This document shows positions 19,231 through 28,380 of a stretch of DNA of 64,000 bases, piece by piece. Below the pieces are notes generated by a model. It had not been told where the DNA came from. It saw nothing but the letters and a program-made list of their open reading frames with translations, and did no database searches. The stretch is from Bartonella koehlerae C-29. GTDB lineage: Bacteria > Pseudomonadota > Alphaproteobacteria > Rhizobiales > Rhizobiaceae. Both the position numbers and the translations under genes were made by a program. Each line of letters begins with the position of its first letter. Positions within the stretch are counted from its first letter, which is position 1. The stretch is from positions 1,667,502-1,731,501 of the forward strand of contig NZ_KL407334.1 of assembly GCF_000706625.1 (NCBI RefSeq). The letters run 5' to 3'.

Positions 19231-19473
19231 ATGAAAAAAATTATTTTATTATGCAGAGCTGCATTACTTATATTAACCGTCGCTGGTTGTGAAAAAATCC
19301 ATAGCGTAGAAGAATTCAAAAAAAATGAGAAATTGAGGGACACGTGGGGAAAGAAATGTGTAATTGAGAACGCTATTAAGTCATCTAAAAATTGTCAAAA
19401 TTTACTACAAGCCGATAACGAAATATTTTTCTCACAAAAACCTGTTTCTACAAAACGTAGACATGGTTTTTAA
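19231..19473 (+). CDS. EexN-like small lipoprotein
   Basis: Encodes 80 residues. The signal peptide ends in a lipobox (LTVAGC, Cys20), so it is probably lipid-anchored. The sequence after it (EKIHSVEEFKKNEKLRDTWGKKC...SKNCQNLLQA) fits the EexN entry-exclusion lipoproteins found with conjugative type IV systems: a S-V-E-F-K---L---W--KC pattern and a second Cys. EexN blocks DNA transfer into cells already carrying the element. No complete conjugation cluster is next to it, so it is an orphan, probably from a lost conjugative element. Confidence 0.65.
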   Translation: MKKIILLCRAALLILTVAGCEKIHSVEEFKKNEKLRDTWGKKCVIENAIKSSKNCQNLLQADNEIFFSQKPVSTKRRHGF

Positions 19474-20814
19474 CAAACGCATTGTTAAACAATATTGTTA
19501 AACCAATAAAGTGTAATTTATAAATCATCAAAGGAAGAGATTACAAATCCCCGCGTAAAGGAATATCTCCGTAGCCTCTTTCTTCATTGTTATCAAAAAA
19601 ATTTCATCATTTGTCTGTTTCAGAAAATACTCTAGAAATTAGATTTGCAATAATATTATTTCTTGCAACTTCATCAGATTGAGGAATGATAACTACCAGA
19701 GAACGGTATAACATTATTTTCTGATGGTGTTGGGAAAGCATGAAATAAGACTTGTTGCATTTTTATTCTAGAGTTTAAAAAAACAGCAACAATTTCTACA
19801 ACACCTACACCAATATTGACAATATTTTCTCTTGAACAAGAGAAGACATTTTAGTAGCTAGTTCCTATAGAAGATTTCCCTCCTCCAGTCACAGGTGAAT
19901 TTTCACTCAAGTATGCTTTAGCTCTCTCTTATTGAAGGGATTATCTGTAATTTGAGAAGCATATATTGTTTTCATCTCTATACTACGACCCAAACCACCA
20001 TCTACCCTTCCTATAACGCCCAAACCAACAGCTCTTGCGCTACCAATAAACCAATACCATCCCCCATCATTCCTCCAACTGCTATTCCAGAAACTGCACC
20101 ACAGTACCCGCCATTGCTGCAGCAGCTGAACTAATACTCTTGCTTGTGTTCACAATGAAACTACCAATAATGTTCGATAACATCTTAGAAAAGCAAAAAA
20201 CCATGATTTATCATCCTTTATGACAATAAATTTTGACAATGAAAATAGTTTTGAGCAAATCAATTTCTATAAATTCTGATAAAATTCTCTTAATAATGTG
20301 CCGTAGTAAGGAGACTGAAAATATCGTACACTACGGCATCTGCAAAATGAATGACCAAATTTACTATAAGTAGTTTTGCACTGAGAGATACAGCTTAACG
20401 GAATATCCTTGTGGTTACATCCAGGTCCATGAGGAAATTCTAAAACCCCACACATAATATAAATCCATACATCATAATAGAAAACTCGACAATTATGAGA
20501 ACCATCAAGCAACAATAAATGAAAAACAGAGAGAAACCCTTAACATGACATCATGCTTAAATAGATAAACGAATAATTTTCAGATGCTTAGATAAAGAAT
20601 ATTCAAAAACAAATGAGCCCTCTGCAAGATATGACCGAGTACACATACTCGATATCAACCACTTGCATGAGCTGCTCCTGGAGAACACTCAACAATAATG
20701 GCACAATGAATCTACCTCTATGCAAAAACATCCGCAAAAATTCCTCTGGCTCCTTTCAATTTTATTTGGAAGGTTTTCACTCTAAACATTGCGTGAACCT
20801 CTCCATTACACAAA
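19474..20814. other. Decayed region upstream of the nuclease-like gene
   Basis: At 19550-20200 the minus strand shows remains of a small membrane protein: ATG near 20190, then MLSNIIGSFIVNTSKSISS followed by an Ala/Gly-rich hydrophobic stretch, broken by many stops. The 82-codon minus-strand ORF at 20267-20515 is Cys-rich (seven Cys) and unbroken, but nothing in it is recognised and no strong ribosome site is seen; it may be chance. Confidence 0.4.
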
Positions 20815-21558
20815 TTAGAAATTCGCAAGTGGATTGTAAGATCCATAGTCCTTCCGCCACTGTAAAGGTTCGATGAAATCACTTGACCACAGACCCATCT
20901 TGTTATGACGTGCTACATCTTCAATACTATGATAATGTGCTGGAGCAGGATTTTTATTCTCTTGTGAGAGCACCAACATCCCCTCTGCAAGGCCAACTTC
21001 AGCTAAATCAACACCTTGAACAAAACATTGCGCATAATGAATACTATTACGCACAAGAGTCTGTTTACACGATAAATCCTGACCAAGTGTTTTGGTAACC
21101 AACCAAGCTGTTGTAACTACGCCACATGGCCATTCTTGATCGTCTAATTTCGCTTTTTGAAGTGGTGCACATGTATCCACACCATAGAGATGAATATTAC
21201 GTGTGATATGCGTACGCCAAGATTGTGCCACAGGAGTGACCAATTTAAATGTGACACCACTAGTAACCGATGCTCTCCCATGAAAAGAAACTGCATTATT
21301 TGGTGACACACTCTTTTGCAGATTGAAAATCGGTTCATTTTTTTTGAATTGCTGTTTAATGGTAGATTCAGTTGTTTTTTTTTCTTCCAAATGCATCTCA
21401 ACAATATCTTGGATATCTTGCATTCTCAATGGCGTGAGAAAACTAAAATTTATTCTATCTTTATATTGGCTTATACCCCACAATATAGAACCCATAATGT
21501 AGAGAATGACAATCAATTTAAATCGCATTCGTTTAACATATTCGCTCAAAAACTTCAT
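20815..21558 (-). CDS. Membrane-anchored thermonuclease-like (SNase-fold) protein
   Basis: Encodes 247 residues from ATG 21558, preceded by AAAGGG; an upstream in-frame start at 21591 is weaker. Residues about 11-32 form a membrane anchor (LIVILYIMGSILWGI), followed by a coiled linker and a staphylococcal-nuclease-like domain from about 120: YGVDTCAP, CGVVTTAWL, C-QTLVRNSIHYAQCFVQGVDLAEVGLAEGMLVL, ARHNKMGLW and P-QWRKDYG. Catalytic Arg positions of true thermonucleases are not clearly kept, so enzymatic activity is uncertain. The Cys pairs suggest a periplasmic, disulfide-bonded domain. It is divergent from virB2 with a 364-bp shared upstream region. Confidence 0.72.
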   Translation of the reverse strand: MKFLSEYVKRMRFKLIVILYIMGSILWGISQYKDRINFSFLTPLRMQDIQDIVEMHLEEKKTTESTIKQQFKKNEPIFNLQKSVSPNNAVSFHGRASVTSGVTFKLVTPVAQSWRTHITRNIHLYGVDTCAPLQKAKLDDQEWPCGVVTTAWLVTKTLGQDLSCKQTLVRNSIHYAQCFVQGVDLAEVGLAEGMLVLSQENKNPAPAHYHSIEDVARHNKMGLWSSDFIEPLQWRKDYGSYNPLANF

Positions 21559-21922
21559 TGTTTCGCTGCCCTTTCGTATTTTTATGAACAACTTCCTACT
21601 CTTGAAGAGAAATCTCTAAGCAGGATGTGTTGCAAATTAACCACATTTTGCGAGTAAAATATTCTTTTTTACATTTTAGATATTGTCATTTTGACAAAAA
21701 TAGTACAACTATTAGTTGCTTAATTAAATTAACGCAACTGTAAAATATGCTCTCTGGAAAAGAGAGGTTTTACTGTCAGCAAAGTCCACTATCAAGACTT
21801 TTAAGAAAACCATAAAAATTGAGGGGAACTTAGGCAAGTAAAGTCTAAGATGAAAGGTTTTTTGTCCTTTAGAGGCAAAAGGATTTCAAAGATAAAGAAA
21901 GATTCTTTTAAAGAGAGGTAAA
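21559..21922. promoter_or_regulatory. Divergent control region of virB
   Basis: Contains two inverted repeats: TTGTCA-TTT-TGACAA (21683-21697), and a near-palindrome AGTTGCTTAATT...AATTAACGCAACT (21714-21739). A possible -35 TTGCTT (21717) and -10 TAAAAT (21741) overlap the latter, so a regulator bound there would act on virB transcription. In B. henselae the BatR/BatS two-component system controls virB; whether these are BatR sites is not known. A roughly 140-base leader precedes virB2, with AAAGAGAGG as ribosome site. Confidence 0.4.
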
Positions 21923-22252
21923 ATGACAGACACTATATCCAGGAACATCATTTTTATCGTCGTCATGCTGCTATTAACAGCGCTCGTTGTATCAGACCCT
22001 TCTTATGGTGCTACTGCTACGGGTAGTGCCAGTGGTCTGGGAAATGTTGATACTGTTTTAGACAGTATTGTTAAAATGATGACAGGAAATACAGCGAGGC
22101 TGATTGCGATTATATGTGTTGCTGCCGTAGGCATTGGTTGGATGTACGGCTTTATTGATTTACGCAAAGCTGCTTACTGTATTATCGGCATTGGAATTGT
22201 TTTTGGAGCACCTGCTCTGGTTGGTAAATTGGTGGGCGTGGGCACGACATAG
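21923..22252 (+). CDS. virB2: VirB2, T4SS major pilin
   Basis: Encodes 109 residues. The signal sequence (about 1-30, ending near SYGA) is followed by two hydrophobic helices (ARLIAIICVAAVGIGWMYGFI and AAYCIIGIGIVFGAPALVG) joined by a short polar loop, the VirB2/TrbC pilin topology. Subunits are processed and assembled into the T4SS pilus. It is the first gene of the operon; no virB1 transglycosylase precedes it, as known for Bartonella VirB systems. virB3 starts immediately after its stop. Confidence 0.93.
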   Translation: MTDTISRNIIFIVVMLLLTALVVSDPSYGATATGSASGLGNVDTVLDSIVKMMTGNTARLIAIICVAAVGIGWMYGFIDLRKAAYCIIGIGIVFGAPALVGKLVGVGTT

Positions 22253-22564
22253 ATGAACGAAGATACTCTTTTCCTTGCCTGCACAAGACCGGCCATGTTT
22301 GCCGGTGTCACAATGGAAGCCATGGCGCTTAATGTCATGGCAACATCCATTCTCTTTATTTTAACCAGCGGTTTTACAATGATTGGTCTTGGCATTGGGG
22401 TGCACTTTGTTTTGCGTGAAGTGACAAAACATGACCACAACCAATTTCGCGTATTATTTGCTTGGCTTAATACCCGAGGAAAACAAAAAAACCTGAATAG
22501 ATGGGGAGGCGGTTCAACGTCCCCTCTCCGCCTTATCCGTACTTATGAGGAACTAAGCAGGTGA
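22253..22564 (+). CDS. virB3: VirB3, inner-membrane T4SS component
   Basis: Encodes 103 residues. A short N-terminus containing ACTRPAMFAGV, typical of VirB3, is followed by one or two membrane helices (about 24-50) and a basic C-terminal tail. VirB3 works with the VirB4 ATPase at the inner membrane. The start codon follows the virB2 stop without a gap, and the stop overlaps the virB4 GTG. Confidence 0.92.
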   Translation: MNEDTLFLACTRPAMFAGVTMEAMALNVMATSILFILTSGFTMIGLGIGVHFVLREVTKHDHNQFRVLFAWLNTRGKQKNLNRWGGGSTSPLRLIRTYEELSR

Positions 22565-24924
22565 AACAGATGTCAATGATGAAACGGGAATCTTTGCCTG
22601 AAGAATATATTCCCTACATACGCCACATCAACCAACATGTTATTGCATTAAGCTCCCGCTGCTTAATGACTGTGATGACTATTGAAGGTGTAAATTTTGA
22701 TACTGCAGATATCGACCAGTTAAATTCCTTACACAACCAGTTAAACACACTTTTGAAAAATATCGCCGATGAACGTGTTGCTTTATATTCTCACATCATC
22801 CGCCGGCGTGAAACGATTTATCCAGAGAGTCAGTTTTTTTCCTCTTTTGCAGCAACATTAGATGAAAAATACAAAAAGAAAATGGTTTCGCAAGAGTTGT
22901 ATAGAAATGATCTCTTTGTTTCACTGCTTTGGAACCCGGCATCAGATAAGACCGAACAGCTCGCTTCATTTTTTCAGCGCTTGGCAAAAGCGAAGAAAAC
23001 GCAATCTGAACCCGATCAGGAATCCATTCGTAAAATTGAAGAGTTAAGCCAAGATCTTATAGAAGGATTGGAGAGCTATGGAGCGCGGCTTTTATCAATC
23101 TATGCACAGGGGGGCATCTTGTTTTCCGAACAAAGTGAATTTCTCCACCAGCTGGTGGGAGGAAGGCGTGAACGTATTCCTCTCACATTTGGCACTATTG
23201 CCTCAACGATTTACTCAGATCGTGTCATTTTTGGCAAAGAAACAATTGAAATTCGCCATGAAAGCAATGAACGCTTTGCTGGCATGTTTGGCTGGAAAGA
23301 ATATCCCTCTAAAACCCGCCCAGGGATGACCGATGGTTTACTCACAGCACCGTTTGAGTTTATCTTAACACAATCCTTTGTCTTTAAGAGTAAAGCAGCG
23401 GCCAGTTTCATTATGGGCCGCAAACAAAATCAAATGATAAATGCGGCCGATCGTGCCAGCTCACAAATTGAAGCACTTAATGAAGCGCTTGATGATTTAG
23501 AATCAAATCGTTTTGTTTTGGGCGAACATCATCTTTCTCTAGCTGTTTTTGCTGATCACCCAAAGGCTTTAGCTGAATATCTTTCAAAAGCACGCGCTCA
23601 CTTAACCAATGGGGGAGCGGTTATCGCAAGAGAAGATTTAGGATTGGAAGCCGCATGGTGGGCGCAATTGCCTGGCAATTTCAGTTATCGTGCGCGATCA
23701 GGAGCTATTACCAGTAGAAATTTTGCGGCTTTATCCCCTTTCCATTCCTTTCCGATTGGTAAACTGGAAGGCAATGTATGGGGAACTGCTGTGGCATTAC
23801 TAAAAACACAAGCGGGATCTCCTTATTATTTTAATTTTCATTATGGGGACTTGGGCAATACCTTCGTTTGCGGTCCATCAGGATCTGGAAAAACGGTGAT
23901 TGTTAATTTTCTTCTTGCACAACTCCAAAAACATAACCCTATAATGGTCTTTTTCGACAAAGATCAGGGTGCAGAGATTTTTGTCCGTGCTGGCGGGGGA
24001 AAATATAAGCCTTTGAAAAACGGACAGCCTACAGGCATTGCTCCCTTAAAGGGCATGGAATACACGGAAAAAAACAAAGTTTTTCTTCGTAATTGGGTCT
24101 TAAAACTGGTGACAGCTGAAGGACAAACGGTGACAGAAGAAGAGCGACAAGATATCGCCAAAGCCATTGACGCCTTGGAAAACCTCCCCCATGAACAGCG
24201 CTCTCTTAGTGCCCTTCAATTATTTTTTGATAACACCTCAAAAGAAGGAATTGCCATACGCTTACAACGTTGGCTCAAAGGCAATGACTTAGGCTGGGTT
24301 TTTGATAACGATCAAGATGATCTCAATTTAGACTCTCAATTCATTGGTTATGACATGACCGATTTCTTAGACAATGAAGAAATTCGGCGTCCCTTGATGA
24401 TGTATCTGTTTAACCGGATTCTCGATCTTATTGATGGGCGACGTATTATTATTGTCATTGATGAATTTTGGAAAGCGCTTGAAGATGATTCCTTCAAAGC
24501 GTTTGCGCAAGACCGCCTTAAAACGATCCGTAAACAAAATGGCATGATGCTCTTTGCAACACAAAGTCCAAAAGATGCTTTAAATTCAACAATTGCACAC
24601 ACCATTATTGAGCAATGCCCCACCCAAATATTTTTTCCAAATCAAAAAGCAAATTACAAAGATTATGTTGAAGATTTCAAACTGACTGAGCGAGAATTTG
24701 AACTGATACAATCAGAATTAAGTCGAGAATCCCGCCGTTTTCTCATCAAGCAGGGACAAAATTCCATTGTTGCAGAACTCAACTTACGTGGAATGAATGA
24801 TGAGATTGCCGTTTTAAGCGGTACGACAAAGAATATTGAACTGGTAAACCAAATTATCAGCGAATATGGAGCAGACCCTGACATATGGCTGCCTATATTT
24901 CATCAAAGGAGAGAAAATCAATGA
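22561..24924 (+). CDS. virB4: VirB4, T4SS assembly ATPase
   Basis: Encodes 787 residues, full length for the family. An N-terminal CagE/TrbE-VirB domain is followed by the ATPase: Walker A CGPSGSGKTV at about residues 436-446, Walker B IIIVIDEFWKAL near 636-647, and the MLFATQSP motif after it. It energises pilus biogenesis and substrate transfer at the inner membrane. The start is GTG overlapping virB3 by 4 bases (GTGA); an ATG lies three codons later. The stop overlaps the virB5 ATG. Confidence 0.96.
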   Translation: MKQMSMMKRESLPEEYIPYIRHINQHVIALSSRCLMTVMTIEGVNFDTADIDQLNSLHNQLNTLLKNIADERVALYSHIIRRRETIYPESQFFSSFAATLDEKYKKKMVSQELYRNDLFVSLLWNPASDKTEQLASFFQRLAKAKKTQSEPDQESIRKIEELSQDLIEGLESYGARLLSIYAQGGILFSEQSEFLHQLVGGRRERIPLTFGTIASTIYSDRVIFGKETIEIRHESNERFAGMFGWKEYPSKTRPGMTDGLLTAPFEFILTQSFVFKSKAAASFIMGRKQNQMINAADRASSQIEALNEALDDLESNRFVLGEHHLSLAVFADHPKALAEYLSKARAHLTNGGAVIAREDLGLEAAWWAQLPGNFSYRARSGAITSRNFAALSPFHSFPIGKLEGNVWGTAVALLKTQAGSPYYFNFHYGDLGNTFVCGPSGSGKTVIVNFLLAQLQKHNPIMVFFDKDQGAEIFVRAGGGKYKPLKNGQPTGIAPLKGMEYTEKNKVFLRNWVLKLVTAEGQTVTEEERQDIAKAIDALENLPHEQRSLSALQLFFDNTSKEGIAIRLQRWLKGNDLGWVFDNDQDDLNLDSQFIGYDMTDFLDNEEIRRPLMMYLFNRILDLIDGRRIIIVIDEFWKALEDDSFKAFAQDRLKTIRKQNGMMLFATQSPKDALNSTIAHTIIEQCPTQIFFPNQKANYKDYVEDFKLTEREFELIQSELSRESRRFLIKQGQNSIVAELNLRGMNDEIAVLSGTTKNIELVNQIISEYGADPDIWLPIFHQRRENQ

Positions 24925-25367
24925 AAAAATATAGCTTAGTCACACTGTTATCTTTATTTTGCATCTCTCATGCAAAAGCGCAGATAGCACCCCTTCCTGA
25001 TGAGTATTATAAAAAAGCCTTAGAAAACACGCAAAAATTAGACGTTGCAAAATCACAAACAGCTGAATCTATTTATGAATCTGCAACACAAACTGCAAAC
25101 AAAATTAAGGACATAAACGATCAACTTAAAACTCTTAAAGCAGATACAAAGACTAAACCTGAACAATTGCAAGCTCTACAAATAGAGTTGACCCTTCTTC
25201 AAGCACAGCTGCAAGCAGATACTTTAAAAATTCAGTCCCTTTCTATGATTCAAGCAAAAGATACGAAAACAAAAGAAGAACTGCGTGAAGAGCAAACACA
25301 ACAAAATCATAAAAAAATTGAAGAAAAATTAAAAGAAAAACTTGAGAAATCTGATGTCCGACTTTAG
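24921..25367 (+). CDS. virB5: VirB5, minor pilin / 17-kDa antigen
   Basis: Encodes 148 residues from ATG 24921, with AAAGGAGAG as ribosome site and an ATGA overlap with virB4; a longer frame from 24885 is an extension inside virB4. The signal peptide is 1-19 (MKKYSLVTLLSLFCISHAKA), and the mature part is almost wholly helical and Lys/Gln/Glu-rich. In B. henselae the equivalent product is the immunodominant 17-kDa antigen. VirB5 sits at the pilus tip or along the pilus. The 3' end overlaps the 5' end of virB6. Confidence 0.92.
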   Translation: MKKYSLVTLLSLFCISHAKAQIAPLPDEYYKKALENTQKLDVAKSQTAESIYESATQTANKIKDINDQLKTLKADTKTKPEQLQALQIELTLLQAQLQADTLKIQSLSMIQAKDTKTKEELREEQTQQNHKKIEEKLKEKLEKSDVRL

Positions 25368-26319
25368 TTTTTCCCCGTTTGAGAGCATTTCTGGATATAT
25401 TTTACAACCACTCAACAATGTAATGAATACAACAGTGAGTGGTCTGTCTTCTGCTATTTCAGCCCCTTTAAATCTTGCCTCGATCATTTTTATTTTTCTT
25501 TACGGTTATAACGTTATGACCGGTCGCGTTGCCCTCTCGATGAATAGTCTTCTCAACAATGTTGTGAAAATCGTTATCGTGACGACAATGGCAACCAATG
25601 CGGATACATTTAATACCTATGTTAAAAATATTTTCTTTGGAGATTTAGCAAATGCCATTGGGAATGCCCTCAACAGCAATCCTTCTGACGCCAATGTTTT
25701 TGATTATATTCTGTTAAAGACAAGTGTCCGCTATCAAGAGGTTTTGGCGGCGGCTTGGTTCCTTGAAAAGATCATGGTTGGTCTTCTTGGATCTTTAATG
25801 ATTATGGCCGTTATTGTCTTTTGTATAGGGGGTTTTATTGTGCAAATGTTTGCACAGGTTGCACTTGTAATGATTATAGGTCTTGGGCCTCTTTTCATTA
25901 GCCTCTATTTGTTCAATGCAACCAGAAAATTTACCGATGCATGGATTACGACACTGGTCAATTTTACTATTTTGCAAGTTCTGGTGATCATGCTTGGGAC
26001 GATTATGTGCAAAATTATTTTGTATGTTCTCGATGGAACATATGAGTCAATCTATTTTCTGTTCCCACCTGTCGTCGTTATCTCAATAGTGGGCGCTATT
26101 CTTTTCCGTGCGCTTCCTGGCATTGCCTCTGCACTCTCCAGTGGAGGACCATACTTTAACGCCGGTATATCTTCAGGAGGGCAGATTTTTACGATGCTTT
26201 CTAGCGGCGCTAAAACAAGCAGAAACGCAGCAAAAAGTGCGGTATCAACACTTTCTGGTGCAGCAGGGACCGCAGCCAAAGCTGCAAAAATCGGAGGAAA
26301 TGGTCGTGGTCGATTTTAG
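25354..26319 (+). CDS. virB6: VirB6, polytopic inner-membrane channel protein
   Basis: Encodes 321 residues from ATG 25354, inside the end of virB5 (14-bp overlap); a TTG at 25342 would add four residues. It has five or six membrane helices, including LNLASIIFIFLYGYNVM and IMVGLLGSLMIMAVIVFCIGG, and a Ser/Ala/Gly-rich C-terminal tail. VirB6 forms part of the inner-membrane transport pore. It is followed by the only large gap in the operon, which contains a strong hairpin. Confidence 0.93.
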   Translation: MSDFSFSPFESISGYILQPLNNVMNTTVSGLSSAISAPLNLASIIFIFLYGYNVMTGRVALSMNSLLNNVVKIVIVTTMATNADTFNTYVKNIFFGDLANAIGNALNSNPSDANVFDYILLKTSVRYQEVLAAAWFLEKIMVGLLGSLMIMAVIVFCIGGFIVQMFAQVALVMIIGLGPLFISLYLFNATRKFTDAWITTLVNFTILQVLVIMLGTIMCKIILYVLDGTYESIYFLFPPVVVISIVGAILFRALPGIASALSSGGPYFNAGISSGGQIFTMLSSGAKTSRNAAKSAVSTLSGAAGTAAKAAKIGGNGRGRF

Positions 26320-26358
26320 TAACAGACACCTCCTAAAAGAACCCTAGTGCTTATCTTC

Positions 26359-26390
26359 ACAGTGTGTGCGCATAACAGCGCACACACTGT
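26359..26390 (+). promoter_or_regulatory. Strong intercistronic hairpin between virB6 and virB7
   Basis: A perfect 13-bp stem (ACAGTGTGTGCGC / GCGCACACACTGT) with a 6-nt loop, followed by ATATATTGC, which is not a run of T. It begins 40 bases after the virB6 stop and ends 155 bases before virB7. It could be a partial terminator, an RNA-processing or stability element, or a protein-binding palindrome. Confidence 0.7.
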
Positions 26391-26544
26391 ATATATTGCG
26401 TGAAACACTTGATACCGCCGGTTTCACAAGACCAATCAAAATGTTTCATCGCACATTTTGTGAAATGTATTCAGAACAAAGACCTCCATGCCCTACCTCA
26501 TGGGTTCATACGTTGTATTTGAAAGTATTTGTGAGTTCAAAAAA

Positions 26545-26859
26545 ATGAAACAAAAAATAACTTTTGTTATGATCTTGATAATTGCTCTTACTGGCTGTGC
26601 CTCTCTGAGTGGCCCCCAAAAACCACCAAGATGTAATGGCAAAATTACCCGTGCTTTAAATAGAGACAAATGGAATTGGGACAATAAAAACCTTATCCTA
26701 CAAGAGAAAATTGTAAAGCCTACTAGAACACCCATCATCCTCAATACGCTAGAAAGCGAAAAAGCAACAGCGAATATGATGCTTAAGGAAGCTCCATTGC
26801 ATTCCATAACCCGTGAAACACTCCCTGAGAACACTATGGAGGTCGCACGTGAAAATTGA
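26545..26859 (+). CDS. virB7: VirB7, outer-membrane lipoprotein of the T4SS
   Basis: Encodes 104 residues from ATG 26545. A signal peptide with a lipobox (IALTGC, Cys18) is followed by a short secreted part. VirB7 anchors the VirB9/VirB10 outer-membrane core complex. The frame extends upstream to 26488, but a lipoprotein signal requires the start chosen. Position between virB6 and virB8, lipobox and length give the name rather than sequence motifs. The stop overlaps virB8. Confidence 0.88.
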   Translation: MKQKITFVMILIIALTGCASLSGPQKPPRCNGKITRALNRDKWNWDNKNLILQEKIVKPTRTPIILNTLESEKATANMMLKEAPLHSITRETLPENTMEVAREN

Positions 26860-27517
26860 TGAATTTAATGAATATATAAAAGAAGCACGTTCCTTTGATA
26901 TTGATCGTATGCATGGCATGCGACAACGCATGAGGATTGCTATGGCTTTAACGGTGCTTTTTGGATTAATGACAATTGCCTTAGCCTTAGCTGTAGCAGC
27001 CTTAACCCCCTTAAAAACAGTAGAGCCTTTTGTGATCCGCGTTGATAATTCAACGGGCATTATTGAAACTGTGAGCGCCTTAAAAGAAACGCCAAACGAC
27101 TATGATGAAGCGATAACACGCTATTTTGCCAGCAAATATGTTCGTGCCCGTGAAGGTTTTCAATTATCAGAAGCGGAACACAATTTTCGCTTAATTTCTC
27201 TTTTATCTTCCCCGGAAGAACAAAGCCGTTTTGCAAAATGGTATGCAGGCAACAATCCAGAGAGTCCACAAAATATCTACCAAAACATGACTGTTACAGT
27301 CACGATCAAATCAATCTCTTTCTTAAGCAAAGATCTTATTCAAGTTCGCTATTATAAAACGGTCAGAGAATTTAATGGCAAAGAAAATATTTCCCATTGG
27401 GTTTCGATCTTAAATTTCTCCTACATTAATGCACAAATTTCAACACAGGACCGATTAATTAACCCGCTTGGCTTTCAAGTTTCGGAGTATAGATCTGATC
27501 CAGAGGTGATAAAATGA
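26849..27517 (+). CDS. virB8: VirB8, T4SS inner-membrane scaffold
   Basis: Encodes 222 residues from GTG 26849, preceded by ATGGAGG; the longer GTG-started frame at 26813 would lie deep in virB7. A cytoplasmic N-terminus with [10 protein letters not shown] is followed by one membrane helix (about 32-55) and the periplasmic NTF2-like VirB8 domain ([11 protein letters not shown]...[12 protein letters not shown]). It bridges the inner-membrane and core complexes. The stop overlaps virB9 (ATGA). Confidence 0.95.
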   Translation: MKIDEFNEYIKEARSFDIDRMHGMRQRMRIAMALTVLFGLMTIALALAVAALTPLKTVEPFVIRVDNSTGIIETVSALKETPNDYDEAITRYFASKYVRAREGFQLSEAEHNFRLISLLSSPEEQSRFAKWYAGNNPESPQNIYQNMTVTVTIKSISFLSKDLIQVRYYKTVREFNGKENISHWVSILNFSYINAQISTQDRLINPLGFQVSEYRSDPEVIK

Positions 27518-28380
27518 TGAGGATTTCAAAAACACTCTTTTTAACTTTCATAGCTGCAATAAGCTGCTATACAGCCCCTTCATTTGCTGAAACAGCACCT
27601 ATCAGTGCACGCAAAGACAATCGCATCAGATTTGTCAATTATGACCCATATAATGTGACAAAAATCATTGGTTCCATTCGTTCTTCTGTTCAACTTGAAT
27701 TTGCTGATGATGAAGAAGTGACCTATGTAGGGATTGGCAATTCCGTTGCTTGGCAAGTTGCACCGGCTGGCCACTTTGTGTTTCTAAAACCGCGCGAAGT
27801 TCAACCTGTTACCAATTTACAAATCGTTACAAGCCGCCAAGACGGTACAAAACGCTCTTATCAGTTTGAACTACAAGTGCGTGAAGGTGATGTTTCAGCA
27901 GGTAATGATACATATTTCCTGGTAAAGTTTCGTTATCCAAAAGATGAAGCCTTGCGTAAGAAATTAGCCGAAGCAGCAAAAGCGGCACAACATGAAGAAA
28001 ACTTTGTCAACGATATTTTTAACACCCATGAAGATTTTGGACCACGCAATTGGGCTTATGAAGCACAAGGCTCCCCCCTCATTGAACCTGCTTCTGTCTA
28101 TGATAACGGAAAAACAACAACCTTTACATTTTTAGGCAATACCGAAATCCCTGCCATTTATCTTGTCTCATTGGATGGACAAGAATCTCTCGTTCCCAAA
28201 ACGATTAAAGGAAATAAGGTCATTGTTCATGCCACAGCTGCGCAATTTGCTCTGCGCCGCGGAAATGACGTGCTGTGTATCTTCAATAAAAGATTTGTGC
28301 CTGAAGGGATAAACCCTGAAACCGGTACGACATCACCATCTGTACAACGTAAAGTGAACATAGGAAACGGTTATGAATAA
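27514..28380 (+). CDS. virB9: VirB9, outer-membrane core component
   Basis: Encodes 288 residues. The signal peptide is 1-25 (ending PSFA), and two beta-rich VirB9/CagX domains follow: about 30-130, with [15 protein letters not shown] and [16 protein letters not shown], and a C-terminal domain, with NWAYEAQG and [14 protein letters not shown]. It forms the core complex with VirB7 and VirB10. Overlaps of 4 and 8 bases with its neighbours indicate translational coupling. Confidence 0.95.
   Translation: MMRISKTLFLTFIAAISCYTAPSFAETAPISARKDNRIRFVNYDPYNVTKIIGSIRSSVQLEFADDEEVTYVGIGNSVAWQVAPAGHFVFLKPREVQPVTNLQIVTSRQDGTKRSYQFELQVREGDVSAGNDTYFLVKFRYPKDEALRKKLAEAAKAAQHEENFVNDIFNTHEDFGPRNWAYEAQGSPLIEPASVYDNGKTTTFTFLGNTEIPAIYLVSLDGQESLVPKTIKGNKVIVHATAAQFALRRGNDVLCIFNKRFVPEGINPETGTTSPSVQRKVNIGNGYE

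Noticed and set aside
20267..20515. Cys-rich 82-codon minus-strand ORF as a firm gene
   Set aside because: Unbroken and with seven Cys, but no ribosome site or family; noted only in the regional entry.
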